Of a stretch of DNA of 64,000 nt, positions 25,796-33,502 are shown piece after piece. The translations under genes were made by a program, and so were the position numbers. The notes under the pieces are model-generated. The model was not told the origin of the DNA. It saw only the letters and a program-made list of their open reading frames with translations, and made no database searches. Position 1 is the first letter of the stretch. Every line of letters starts with the position of its first letter. Source of the DNA: an uncultured Desulfobacter sp. (GTDB taxonomy: Bacteria; Desulfobacterota; Desulfobacteria; Desulfobacterales; Desulfobacteraceae); NCBI RefSeq assembly GCF_963666675.1, contig NZ_OY762929.1, positions 3,901,001 through 3,965,000 of the forward strand. The letters run 5' to 3'.

Positions 25796-27697
25796 TCAAT
25801 TAATAATATCCGTATTTATCCGTATTTCAGCTTTCTCTTTCCGGGCCGCCAGCCATTGGGCATAATAATCTTGTTGTTTTCGGGCCTCAAGTTGGGTTTT
25901 AACCTTGTCAAGGTTTTCCGCAACGGCAGTTGCATCAGGCGCCTGCTTATCCCTTAATCCAATAATATAAAATTTCCCTGAAACCTCAAGCGCTTGACCA
26001 TAGACAGGCTTTTTTTCATCAAGCGTAAAGGCTGCTTGTGCAATCGGCTCGGATCCGGTGATACCGGGAACCGGTTCATTGCGGGTGAACATCCCGCTGG
26101 ATTCAACCGTAAGCCGGCTGTCACCTGCTATTTTTTCAAGACTTGGATCATCGCCTGCTTTTTCAAGCATTGATTCCGCAGCTTTCTTTGCGGCCTGCTT
26201 TTTCATATCGGCCGTTAATGTAACGGCAATTTCACTTTTCACATCGTCATAGGCACGCAGCGTCGGCTCTATTTTTTCAGACACCTGCATCAGGTAATAA
26301 TCATTGCCGATTTTCTTGACTTCACTGATTTCATTATCAACCAGGGAAAAAGCAGTGGCAGCGAACGTACCGGGATCTGAAATGTTCAGCCCTTTAAGTT
26401 CTGTTCCCAAGGCCGTAAAAGCAGGTGTCGTTACAGTCTGCTTGGCTGCAACCAGGGCCACCTGTTCAAAGGCGTCTCCGTCAAGCACGGCATCGTAGGC
26501 TTCTTCAGCTTTATTATATGCTAAATCCTGTAGCTGACTTGCCGCAAGCTCCTTTTGAATCTGTATTTTGGCAGTCTCAAAAGGCGTCACGGTTTCAGGC
26601 GTTTTATCCGTTACCTTAATGATGTGCCAGCCGAAACGGGTTCTGACAGGTTGTGAGACATCACCTGGTTTCATGGCAAATGCGGCATCCGCAAAGGGTT
26701 TTACCATGCTATTCCTGCCAAACCGTCCCAGATACCCACCGCTTGCGGCAGACGGCCCCTGGGAATATGCCTTGGCAAGCTCAGCAAAATCTACGGAATT
26801 GACAGCTTTTTCATAAACGCTCATCGCCTCTTCTTTTGCCTTGGCCACGGTCTGCCCATCTGCATTTTCATCCACCCTGATCAGGATATGACTGGCTTCA
26901 ACCTGCTCGGGTGTGGTAAATTGCGCCTGATTTTGATCATAAAAATCGCGAACAGAAGCGTCATCAATCTTAACCTGATTTTCAAAGTCCTTTGGTGCAA
27001 ATACAAGGAATGCCACTTTACGTTTGGGCTCGGACATGTACAGGTCATGATGTGCGTCATACTGCGCACGAATCTGGTCTTCTTCTGCCAAAATATCAGA
27101 AAATGAGTCCGGATCAATTACAACATAGTCAATACCAACCTTTGTATTGTTAAATGAATACCAGGCCTGGGCTTCTTGATCACCTACAGTGATACCATTG
27201 GCCACCATGCGCTGGAGTTTGGAGTTTCTGATGGTGTTGCGCTGTGCCGCTTCAAAGGTTTCAGGGCTCATACCGTTCTGGGCAAGCACACGCTTGTACA
27301 GATCCATATCAAACACACCGTCCTTTTGAAATGCCTTGATGGACAGCAGACTTTGTTTAAGCTCCTCGTCGGTCACCACAATTTCTAACTTCCGGGCCTC
27401 AATCTCCAGAATTTTTTGATCAATCAAACCGTCCACGGCATACTGCTTAACATTCATTGATTTTATCAAGTCATCATTCAAGGCGTTTCCGAACTGCTGT
27501 TGAAGACGCTGAATCATACGCTGATACGCATCGCGGTATTCTGCAAACGTAATAGTCTGATCATTGACTCTGGCCACCTGGTTGCGCTTGTTGGCGTTCA
27601 TACTGCCGACGCCTAAAAATACAAACACAATAATAATGATACCCAGAAAAAACTTGATAATCCAATTTCCCGTATTTTCCCGAAGATAACGCAGCAT
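25796..27697 (-). CDS. ppiD: PpiD-like membrane-anchored peptidyl-prolyl isomerase/chaperone
   Basis: The 633-residue protein has a short cytoplasmic N-terminus, one membrane helix (about 13-32, FFLGIIIIVFVFLGVGSM), a SurA-like N-terminal chaperone domain, a parvulin domain (about 255-370, with ASHILIRV, FGRNSMVKPF and RFGWHIIKV) and a long C-terminal chaperone region. This is the layout of PpiD, a periplasmic folding factor tethered at the translocon exit. AAGGAG precedes the ATG. Its 5' flank carries a copy of repeat family 2. Confidence 0.92.
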   Translation of the reverse strand: MLRYLRENTGNWIIKFFLGIIIIVFVFLGVGSMNANKRNQVARVNDQTITFAEYRDAYQRMIQRLQQQFGNALNDDLIKSMNVKQYAVDGLIDQKILEIEARKLEIVVTDEELKQSLLSIKAFQKDGVFDMDLYKRVLAQNGMSPETFEAAQRNTIRNSKLQRMVANGITVGDQEAQAWYSFNNTKVGIDYVVIDPDSFSDILAEEDQIRAQYDAHHDLYMSEPKRKVAFLVFAPKDFENQVKIDDASVRDFYDQNQAQFTTPEQVEASHILIRVDENADGQTVAKAKEEAMSVYEKAVNSVDFAELAKAYSQGPSAASGGYLGRFGRNSMVKPFADAAFAMKPGDVSQPVRTRFGWHIIKVTDKTPETVTPFETAKIQIQKELAASQLQDLAYNKAEEAYDAVLDGDAFEQVALVAAKQTVTTPAFTALGTELKGLNISDPGTFAATAFSLVDNEISEVKKIGNDYYLMQVSEKIEPTLRAYDDVKSEIAVTLTADMKKQAAKKAAESMLEKAGDDPSLEKIAGDSRLTVESSGMFTRNEPVPGITGSEPIAQAAFTLDEKKPVYGQALEVSGKFYIIGLRDKQAPDATAVAENLDKVKTQLEARKQQDYYAQWLAARKEKAEIRINTDIIN

Positions 27698-27817
27698 TCT
27701 TGTATAACTCCTTGACCCTGTTTTTGTTAACTTAAAATAGTCGCTTTGGGGATGGCCTTAATCTATTCGTGATTGTTGCTAAGTAAGATCTGTCCGGCCT
27801 GGACAAATCTTATTTTT

Positions 27818-27872
27818 TTTCTTGAGGGCTAAACCTTGGTGTTGATAGATCAGACCAGCCCATGGCCTGTCA
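27818..27872 (-). repeat. Copy E of repeat family 2
   Basis: Read on the minus strand it runs GGCCATGGGCTGGTCTGATC, then TATCAACACC and TTTAGCCCTCAAGAAAA, clearly related to unit B1 at 12075. It stands 120-180 bp upstream of ppiD in the same orientation as that gene. Confidence 0.65.
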
Positions 27873-28202
27873 TAATAATATAAAAAACGTGAAATAATAT
27901 CGTTTCACACCAATGCGTGTCAATAAATATTCTAAATTCTAATCTGCAACCTTCATGCAACATATAATTTTTATAATTCGGCAATATTTCCGTTATATCC
28001 GGCAGTTTAAATTGGATTGGTTCCACTTGCCGTTCATCTAAGGCATGGGTGCAGGCGATAATTCAAAACGCACTCCACTTGGGATAGATCCTTAGACGGA
28101 ATATGCTTTATTCCCGGTCAGTTGAGGCAGCCTTTCAGATCCGACCGCAAGGGGCTTGCAACACTCATGTGTAATTTTAATCTATAAAAATACATTTTTT
28201 TA

Positions 28203-28231
28203 TTGACACGACCACCTGTTTCATTTATACA
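28203..28231 (+). promoter_or_regulatory. Sigma70-type promoter of tRNA-Ala
   Basis: TTGACA at 28203-28208, a 17-base spacer and TATACA at 28226-28231. The expected start of transcription is about 10 bases before the tRNA. Confidence 0.7.
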
Positions 28232-28248
28232 TCTACCCACTCTTTTGT

Positions 28249-28324
28249 GGGGCTGTAGCTCAGCTGGGAGAGCGCATGGCTGGCAGCCATGAGGTCAGGG
28301 GTTCGAACCCCCTCAGCTCCACCA
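28249..28324 (+). tRNA. tRNA-Ala, anticodon GGC
   Basis: The 76-base cloverleaf includes an encoded CCA. The acceptor stem is GGGGCTG/CAGCTCC, with one G-T pair. The D arm contains TAGCTCAGCTGGGAGAGC. The anticodon arm is CATGG-CTGGCAG-CCATG with anticodon GGC, and the T arm is GGGGTTCGAACCCC. Confidence 0.97.
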
Positions 28325-28337
28325 AAATTAAAAATTC

Positions 28338-28366
28338 AAGCCGCTGTTTTTTGCAGCGGCTTTTTT
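28338..28366 (+). terminator. Terminator of tRNA-Ala
   Basis: Perfect 9-bp stem AAGCCGCTG (28338-28346) with CAGCGGCTT (28354-28362), followed by TTTTTT. Confidence 0.85.
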
Positions 28367-28849
28367 ATTTGATGATCGCTATATCTTTATCCCTCCGTTT
28401 TTTTCGTGTTAATGATAGGCAAAACGCAATAAAGCATTACGCTTGTATTGAGATTTGAAAAAAACCATATGTCCCAATCCCTATAACACCTAAAAAATGC
28501 AAGCTCATAGCAACACAGTGTATTTGTTGATCGTTTATCAAAAAGCTGGTGAGTTCGAAAGCTTAATAACTCATTGAATTTGAACGTCTTTTAAAATATC
28601 ACTGCAACTTTTAGGTAACATAGGATTTTAGCCATACAACAAAACGGGCCGCCCAAAAGGGCAGCCCGTTTTAAAAAGGAGGGAGATTTTTCGCTGGGTA
28701 TCTTTATATTATCAATAACGGTCTTACCGCGTTAGCCGCAATAGCAAATTATCCAGCGTTGAATATTAATTTAGCATCTGAACATGACCTGAACATGACA
28801 CCAGTATTATCAAATGGTAATCCACTAAATCCAAACAGAGCCCTCACCA
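28367..28849. other. Gene-poor stretch between tRNA-Ala and glutaredoxin gene
   Basis: About 480 bp, AT-rich, with no convincing gene, apart from the terminator at 28641-28672. The 3' side of a tRNA is a common integration site, but no integrase remnant or repeated tRNA end was seen. Confidence 0.4.
28641..28672. terminator. Bidirectional-type terminator, probably for the glutaredoxin gene
   Basis: Stem AAAACGGGCCGCCC (28641-28654) with GGGCAGCCCGTTTT (28659-28672), one mismatch, loop AAAA. A/T runs flank both sides. The only annotated gene reading into it is the minus-strand gene at 28850-29110. Confidence 0.75.
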
Positions 28850-29110
28850 TCAGTCCAGCTTGACACCCAGGGTCTTCAGGTCGTTGTCTATTTCACGCGC
28901 ATTGAAAACCTTACCAGGCCGCCATTTCCCATCGTTTTCAAGTGTAGGGATCACCCAGTCGTCACCACCGTTAACTTCAATGACCTTTTGCACCACATCA
29001 TCGGGTGCCGACTCAATGTCAACATACTTAAATTCAATATTTTTCTTTTCCAGATAGGAAACGGTCTGTGTACAATGGGGACACCATTGGGCCCCGTAAA
29101 CGGTCAACAT
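28850..29110 (-). CDS. Glutaredoxin-family protein
   Basis: An 86-residue thioredoxin-fold protein with the redox motif CPHC in AQWCPHCTQTV and the cis-proline segment VIPTLE. The second half (EVNGGDDWVIPTL) fits the glutaredoxin-like protein family. It probably reduces disulfides in the cytoplasm. AAAGGAG precedes the start. Two strong hairpins lie between it and the upstream degP. Confidence 0.87.
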   Translation of the reverse strand: MLTVYGAQWCPHCTQTVSYLEKKNIEFKYVDIESAPDDVVQKVIEVNGGDDWVIPTLENDGKWRPGKVFNAREIDNDLKTLGVKLD

Positions 29111-29130
29111 AAAGCTTCTCCTTTAAATAG

Positions 29131-29184
29131 TGTTTGACCAGCTCATTAGAGGGGTATACGCCCCTCTAATGAGCTGGCCAAACA
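29131..29184. other. Long inverted repeat between degP and glutaredoxin genes
   Basis: A 24-bp arm (TGTTTGACCAGCTCATTAGA, continuing GGGG, 29131-29154) pairs with 29161-29184 with one mismatch and a loop of 6. No T run follows, so it may be a leader structure or a processed 3' end and not a simple terminator. Confidence 0.7.
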
Positions 29185-29216
29185 CGGGGTTTCGTTTAGA
29201 GATTAAATAGCGCAGG

Positions 29217-29246
29217 CGGTACACACTGACTGCACAGTGTGTACCG
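29217..29246. other. Second perfect hairpin after degP
   Basis: CGGTACACACTG (29217-29228) and CAGTGTGTACCG (29235-29246) form a perfect 12-bp stem with a 6-base loop. It begins 35 bases after the degP stop. Confidence 0.7.
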
Positions 29247-29280
29247 TCTTTAAAACAGCATTGATTATCGTTAAACTATT

Positions 29281-30690
29281 CTATTTTTCAAACCGGACAA
29301 CGAATTTCTGGCCGGCCCCGCGCATAAATACCATATAAACGTTCTGGCCTTTCTCTACTTTATGCATTGCGCCGGTGTAGTCACCGACACTGTTAATTTT
29401 TTTATGATTGATTTCCACTAGCAGATCCCCTGTTCTCACGCCGGACATTGCCGCCTTGGAGTTCGGATCAATCCGGGTCACAACAAGCCCCTTAACAGAC
29501 GAAGGATAACCAAGCTGATCGGCTAAATCCTTGTTCAGCGTTTTGAACATAAACCCTAAGTCATCAAAGGTATTCAGCTCTTCTCCAAACTGGGACCCTT
29601 TTAAGTCATCCGGGCGTTCACCCAGCTTAACCGTAAATGTTTTATTTTTTCCCTGGCGAATGACCTCAATATTCACCTTGGACCCCACCCGTAGATTGGC
29701 AATGGTCATGGTCAATTCCCTTGATGAACTGATTTTTACGCCGCCAATGCTGATGATCACATCCCCCTGCCGGATGCCAGCCTCGTAGGCAGGATTATCC
29801 TCATAGGCTTTTGCCACATAGACACCTTCATCGGGATCCAGATTGTAATATTCACTCATCTCTTTGCTGACATCCTGGATGGACACCCCCAGCCAACCTC
29901 TGGAGACACGCTTGGAATCCTTAAGCTGGTCAATAATACTGGTGGCAAGATCCGAAGGAATGGCAAACCCAATCCCCTGACCCGATTTAATAATGGCGGT
30001 ATTGATGCCGACCACTTCGCCGTCCATATTCAGCAACGGTCCACCGGAGTTCCCCGGATTGATGGATGCATCGGTCTGGATATAATCGTCATAGGGCCCC
30101 GAACCGATGATCCGGCCCTTGGCGGAAACGATACCGGCGGTCACGGTCTGCTCAAGCCCAAAGGGAGACCCAATGGCCACAACCCAGGAACCGACCTCTG
30201 CATTCTTGGAAGATCCGAATTCCAAGGGTTTAAGACCTTTGGCATCAATTTTTATCAAAGCAAGATCCGTTACCGGGTCCGCACCGATGATCCGGGCATC
30301 ATACTCCTGGTCATCATGGAGGATAACCTTGATCTGATCCGCATCTTTAATCACATGGTTATTGGTGACAATGTATCCGGCTTTATCAATGATAAAACCG
30401 GACCCAAGACTTCTTTCCCTGCGATTTCTCGGGATACCCCCAAAAAAATCATCCAACCCGGGCTGGTTCCCGAACGGCGAACCAAAAAAGTGCCGAAACA
30501 CCCGGCCGCCACCTTTGATTGTCTTTACGGTCTGGATATTAACCACGCCGGGTTTGGCCTGTTGTGCCAGCTCTGAAAAATTTGCCGGAACCATCCGGGT
30601 TTTCGCACCCGACAGTGCCGGGAAGGCCAAAAGGCCAAAGATCATCAGACATGCAGCAAGCGTTGTAATTTTTTTATCCACAGGTCTCAT
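29281..30690 (-). CDS. degP: Periplasmic serine protease DegP/HtrA
   Basis: The 469-residue protein has a signal sequence (to about residue 28, LLAFPALSGAKT), a trypsin-like protease domain with His in VTNNHVI, Asp in DLALI and Ser in NPGNSGGP, and two PDZ domains (about 255-345 and 375-469). This is the Do family layout for refolding or degrading damaged envelope proteins. The frame is open to 30864, but AGGAGG five bases before the ATG at 30690 and the signal peptide fix the start. It lies 85 bp downstream of a two-component pair on the same strand. Confidence 0.95.
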   Translation of the reverse strand: MRPVDKKITTLAACLMIFGLLAFPALSGAKTRMVPANFSELAQQAKPGVVNIQTVKTIKGGGRVFRHFFGSPFGNQPGLDDFFGGIPRNRRERSLGSGFIIDKAGYIVTNNHVIKDADQIKVILHDDQEYDARIIGADPVTDLALIKIDAKGLKPLEFGSSKNAEVGSWVVAIGSPFGLEQTVTAGIVSAKGRIIGSGPYDDYIQTDASINPGNSGGPLLNMDGEVVGINTAIIKSGQGIGFAIPSDLATSIIDQLKDSKRVSRGWLGVSIQDVSKEMSEYYNLDPDEGVYVAKAYEDNPAYEAGIRQGDVIISIGGVKISSSRELTMTIANLRVGSKVNIEVIRQGKNKTFTVKLGERPDDLKGSQFGEELNTFDDLGFMFKTLNKDLADQLGYPSSVKGLVVTRIDPNSKAAMSGVRTGDLLVEINHKKINSVGDYTGAMHKVEKGQNVYMVFMRGAGQKFVVRFEK

Positions 30691-30775
30691 TTTACCTCCT
30701 CTAAAAACTATTTTAATGTATTTCAAACGTATTACTTTACGGACATAAATAAAAAATAAAACACAAAGATAATTT

Positions 30776-32203
30776 TTAAATGATCTCAAAATTACGATGC
30801 GGTAATGAAACAATAAAAATACTGCCTTCATTTTCACCGGCCTTGACGGAAATTGACCCTGCATGCTGTTCTATAATGGTCTTGGCAAGGCTTAACCCAA
30901 GCCCTGTTCCCTGGGTTGTGCGCGAAGATTCTTCCCTGAAAAATCGATCAAATATCCTTTGGCGATTTTGGGGATCAATGCCGGGCCCGGAATCTTTTAC
31001 CTGAATTTCCACCACATCTTTGCCGCAAACCTGCAAATTCAGATGAACTCGGCCGTTTTCAGGGGTATATTTGATGGCATTGTCAATCAAATTCCCAAAG
31101 GCACGCTGGAGCATGCCGGCATCCCCCTTTACCCATACCCCGGGAGTTACCTGCTGGGTAAAGGAAATCTGCTTGTCTTCGGCCAGGGGCACAAACAGGT
31201 CCCAGGCATCAACGATCATGGCACTTAAATCCACAGGGACACACTCAAATTCTGCTTCTCCGGCCTCGGCCCGGGAAATAACCAGCATGGTATTGATCAT
31301 GGCCAGCAGATGGTCTGATTCTTCAATGGTGTTGGCCGCCATGGTCCGGTAGGACTCGATATCCCCTTCAGCCTCCTGGATCAAAGCAAGTTCCGCAAAT
31401 CCCCGTATCCGGGTCAGCGGACTTTTCAGGTCGTGGGCAATGTTATCTGACATCTCGCGCATACTTTTGATTAGGGCGGAAATCCGATCCAGCATCCGGT
31501 TAAAGGTAACCGCCAGTAGATCAAGCTCATCCCGACTGCCGGATTCAGGCACCCGTTCGTTCAGATTAGACCCGGTGATGGTGCTTGCGGTGGCCCGGAT
31601 GGCCGCTACACCGTAAAGGGCTTCCCGTGATAAAAACATGCCCGAAACGGCCGAGAACAAAATCACAAACCCCATGGAGATGGAAAATATTTTCTTGAAC
31701 CCCGTCAAAAAACGGGAGTAGGCATTCATGGCAAGGCCGGTATGCAAAATCACATTGGAGGCCACAAAGGTATACATCATTCTGGCCTTTTGCTCCTGAC
31801 CTGCAATGTGAACCGTACTAAATACCGGCACCCGGGAGTTCATCAGCCGATCCACCATCTCCTTGTTGATGCGGACATCTTTCCAGTAGGACATGGAAGA
31901 GGAAGCAAAGACCTCTCCTGTGGGATAGAGCAGCCTGAAAAAAATCTGCTTTTCCCCGGCGGCCTGGGCCTCAATGACGGCCAGATTCTGGGCACCCACA
32001 ATACCGCCCCGGCTGATCACCGTTCGAAAATAGCCGGCCTTGTCCATGAGTTCCTGGTCCACCTGATTCATGATGGTCTGGGTGGCCAGAAAATAGAACA
32101 GGCCAAAGGCCACACAGGATGAGATGGAAAAAATCCCGGCATACCATACAGTGAGCCGAAAAGCGATACTCCTGAAAAAACCGGTGCGGAAAAAGTCAGG
32201 CAT
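30776..32203 (-). CDS. OmpR-linked sensor histidine kinase
   Basis: The 475-residue membrane kinase has two helices (about 14-36 and 175-197) enclosing a periplasmic sensor of roughly 135 residues, then HAMP, HisKA with the phospho-accepting histidine in NIAHDLKSPLTRIRG, and HATPase with IDNAIKYTPENG, DSGPGIDP and GTGLGLSLAK. It overlaps the response regulator gene by 8 bp. Being upstream of degP, it probably senses envelope stress, by analogy with the CpxA and MprB systems; that is inference. Confidence 0.93.
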   Translation of the reverse strand: MPDFFRTGFFRSIAFRLTVWYAGIFSISSCVAFGLFYFLATQTIMNQVDQELMDKAGYFRTVISRGGIVGAQNLAVIEAQAAGEKQIFFRLLYPTGEVFASSSMSYWKDVRINKEMVDRLMNSRVPVFSTVHIAGQEQKARMMYTFVASNVILHTGLAMNAYSRFLTGFKKIFSISMGFVILFSAVSGMFLSREALYGVAAIRATASTITGSNLNERVPESGSRDELDLLAVTFNRMLDRISALIKSMREMSDNIAHDLKSPLTRIRGFAELALIQEAEGDIESYRTMAANTIEESDHLLAMINTMLVISRAEAGEAEFECVPVDLSAMIVDAWDLFVPLAEDKQISFTQQVTPGVWVKGDAGMLQRAFGNLIDNAIKYTPENGRVHLNLQVCGKDVVEIQVKDSGPGIDPQNRQRIFDRFFREESSRTTQGTGLGLSLAKTIIEQHAGSISVKAGENEGSIFIVSLPHRNFEII

Positions 32204-32876
32204 CGTCAGCCTTTAATACATAACCGGCCCCCCGGACCGTATGAATAAGCTTGCTTGCGTACCCTTTGTCAATCTTATCACGCAACCGACAGATCCGGGC
32301 TTCCACCACGTTGGTCATGGGGTCAAAATTATAATTCCACACATGTTCCATGATCATGGTTTTGGAGACTACCCGCTCCCGGTTGCGCACCAGATATTCC
32401 AGCAGGGAAAATTCCAGGGGCTGCAAGTCAATGACATCATCCCCTCTTTTGACCTGGCGTTTGACGATATCCACACTTAAATCTCCATAGGAGAGGGAGA
32501 CAGGTTCAGTGCTGTTGCCGGCCCGCCGAATCAGCGCCTGAACCCTGGCCAGCAGCTCTGAAAAAGAGAAGGGCTTGGTCAAATAGTCATCGGCGCCGGC
32601 CTCCAGACCTTTGACCCGGTCCCCCACCCTGCCCCGGGCGCTCAGGACGATAATGGGGGTATTTTTACCTTTGGCCCGCAATTTTTCTATAAGGGCAAAT
32701 CCATCCATGCCCGGCAGCATGATATCAATAATCAGAGTATCAAAATCCGCCCCCAAGGCCATATCAAGTCCCTCCGGCCCCGTACGGGCGACATCCACAG
32801 CAAATCCCGAAGACTTCAGTCCCTTTTCAACAAACCCGGCTATTTTTTCATCATCTTCAACCAAAAGCAGTCTCAT
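32196..32876 (-). CDS. OmpR/PhoB-family response regulator
   Basis: The 226-residue regulator has a receiver domain (phosphorylated Asp51 in IIDIMLPGMDG, Lys in YLTKPFSF) and a C-terminal winged helix (about 128-224) ending HTVRGAGYVLKADDA. It forms a pair with the overlapping kinase. The likely target is the adjacent degP region, but no operator can be named. Confidence 0.95.
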   Translation of the reverse strand: MRLLLVEDDEKIAGFVEKGLKSSGFAVDVARTGPEGLDMALGADFDTLIIDIMLPGMDGFALIEKLRAKGKNTPIIVLSARGRVGDRVKGLEAGADDYLTKPFSFSELLARVQALIRRAGNSTEPVSLSYGDLSVDIVKRQVKRGDDVIDLQPLEFSLLEYLVRNRERVVSKTMIMEHVWNYNFDPMTNVVEARICRLRDKIDKGYASKLIHTVRGAGYVLKADDA

Positions 32877-32888
32877 GGCATTGTCATC

Positions 32889-33305
32889 CTATTCTCCAAT
32901 AATCTTTACCAGCACCCGTTTTCTTCGGCGCCCGTCAAACTCACCGTAAAAAACCTGTTCCCAGGTGCCGAAATCAAGCCGGCCGTCGGTCACGGCCACC
33001 ACCACTTCCCGCCCCATGATCTGCCGTTTCATATGCGCATCGGCATTGTCTTCACCCACATTATGCCGGTACTGCTCCACAGGCGCATGGGGGGCCAGTT
33101 TCTCAAGCCAGAGATCATAGTCATGGTGAAGCCCTGACTCGTCATCATTGATAAAAACAGAGGCAGTAATGTGCATGGCATTGCACAACAACAGCCCGTT
33201 TTGAATACCGCTTTGGGCAAGGCATTGTTCGATGTCAGGGGTAATATTGATAAATGCCCGGCGACCGGGCACCTCAAACCAGAGCTCTTTTCTATAGTGT
33301 TTCAT
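32889..33305 (-). CDS. yjbQ: YjbQ/UPF0047 family protein
   Basis: A 138-residue protein of the YjbQ family. Typical segments are GLLLCNAMHITASVFINDDE, YRHNVGEDNADAHMKRQIMG (written here as family signature) and FGTWEQVFYGEFDGRRRKRV. Family members have weak thiamine-phosphate synthase activity, and the physiological role is unclear. It lies 12 bp upstream of the response regulator on the same strand, so it is likely the first gene of that operon. Confidence 0.9.
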   Translation of the reverse strand: MKHYRKELWFEVPGRRAFINITPDIEQCLAQSGIQNGLLLCNAMHITASVFINDDESGLHHDYDLWLEKLAPHAPVEQYRHNVGEDNADAHMKRQIMGREVVVAVTDGRLDFGTWEQVFYGEFDGRRRKRVLVKIIGE

Positions 33306-33431
33306 AAATCTGTCCTTGGTAAATTAGCGTATTGTGTTCATTTGAAAGAAGAGTTAAAATTTATGGTAATGGAAATATTATTACACCCCGTAGGAATTAA
33401 TCAATACCGAGGCTTTTTTTTCACCTCCTAA

Positions 33432-33445
33432 TTGATCCACATCAA
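33432..33445. promoter_or_regulatory. FNR/CRP-type box 1 upstream of aspartase fusion
   Basis: TTGATCCACATCAA, a perfect match to the FNR consensus TTGAT-N4-ATCAA. It lies 57 bases before the start codon. Confidence 0.7.
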
Positions 33446-33479
33446 TGTTTATCACGTCCTTTTTCTAACCATTACTGCA

Positions 33480-33493
33480 TTGATCTATATCAG
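33480..33493. promoter_or_regulatory. FNR/CRP-type box 2 overlapping the ribosome-binding region
   Basis: TTGATCTATATCAG, one base from the FNR consensus, ending 9 bases before the ATG and overlapping the AGGAG. A protein bound here would be expected to repress. Confidence 0.55.
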
Positions 33494-33502
33494 GAGCATT
33501 TC

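Larger units (their letters stand above)
27698..28248. other. Intergenic region between ppiD and tRNA-Ala
   Basis: 551 bp without a convincing gene on either strand. It contains the family 2 repeat copy at 27818-27872, the ppiD leader and the tRNA promoter at 28203-28231. The middle (27900-28190) shows nothing I can name; standard RNA genes such as RNase P RNA, SRP RNA and tmRNA were looked for by signature and not seen. Confidence 0.5.

Noticed and set aside
28276..28458. Reading frame of 60 codons crossing the tRNA-Ala gene
   Set aside because: It begins inside the tRNA and runs through its terminator; its translation has no protein-like character.
28249..28849. Integrated element at the 3' side of tRNA-Ala
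   Set aside because: No duplicate of the tRNA end, no integrase and no phage-like gene was found; only gene-poor DNA.
30691..30864. 58-codon N-terminal extension of DegP
   Set aside because: A perfect AGGAGG and a normal signal peptide support the ATG at 30690; the extension would destroy the signal peptide position.
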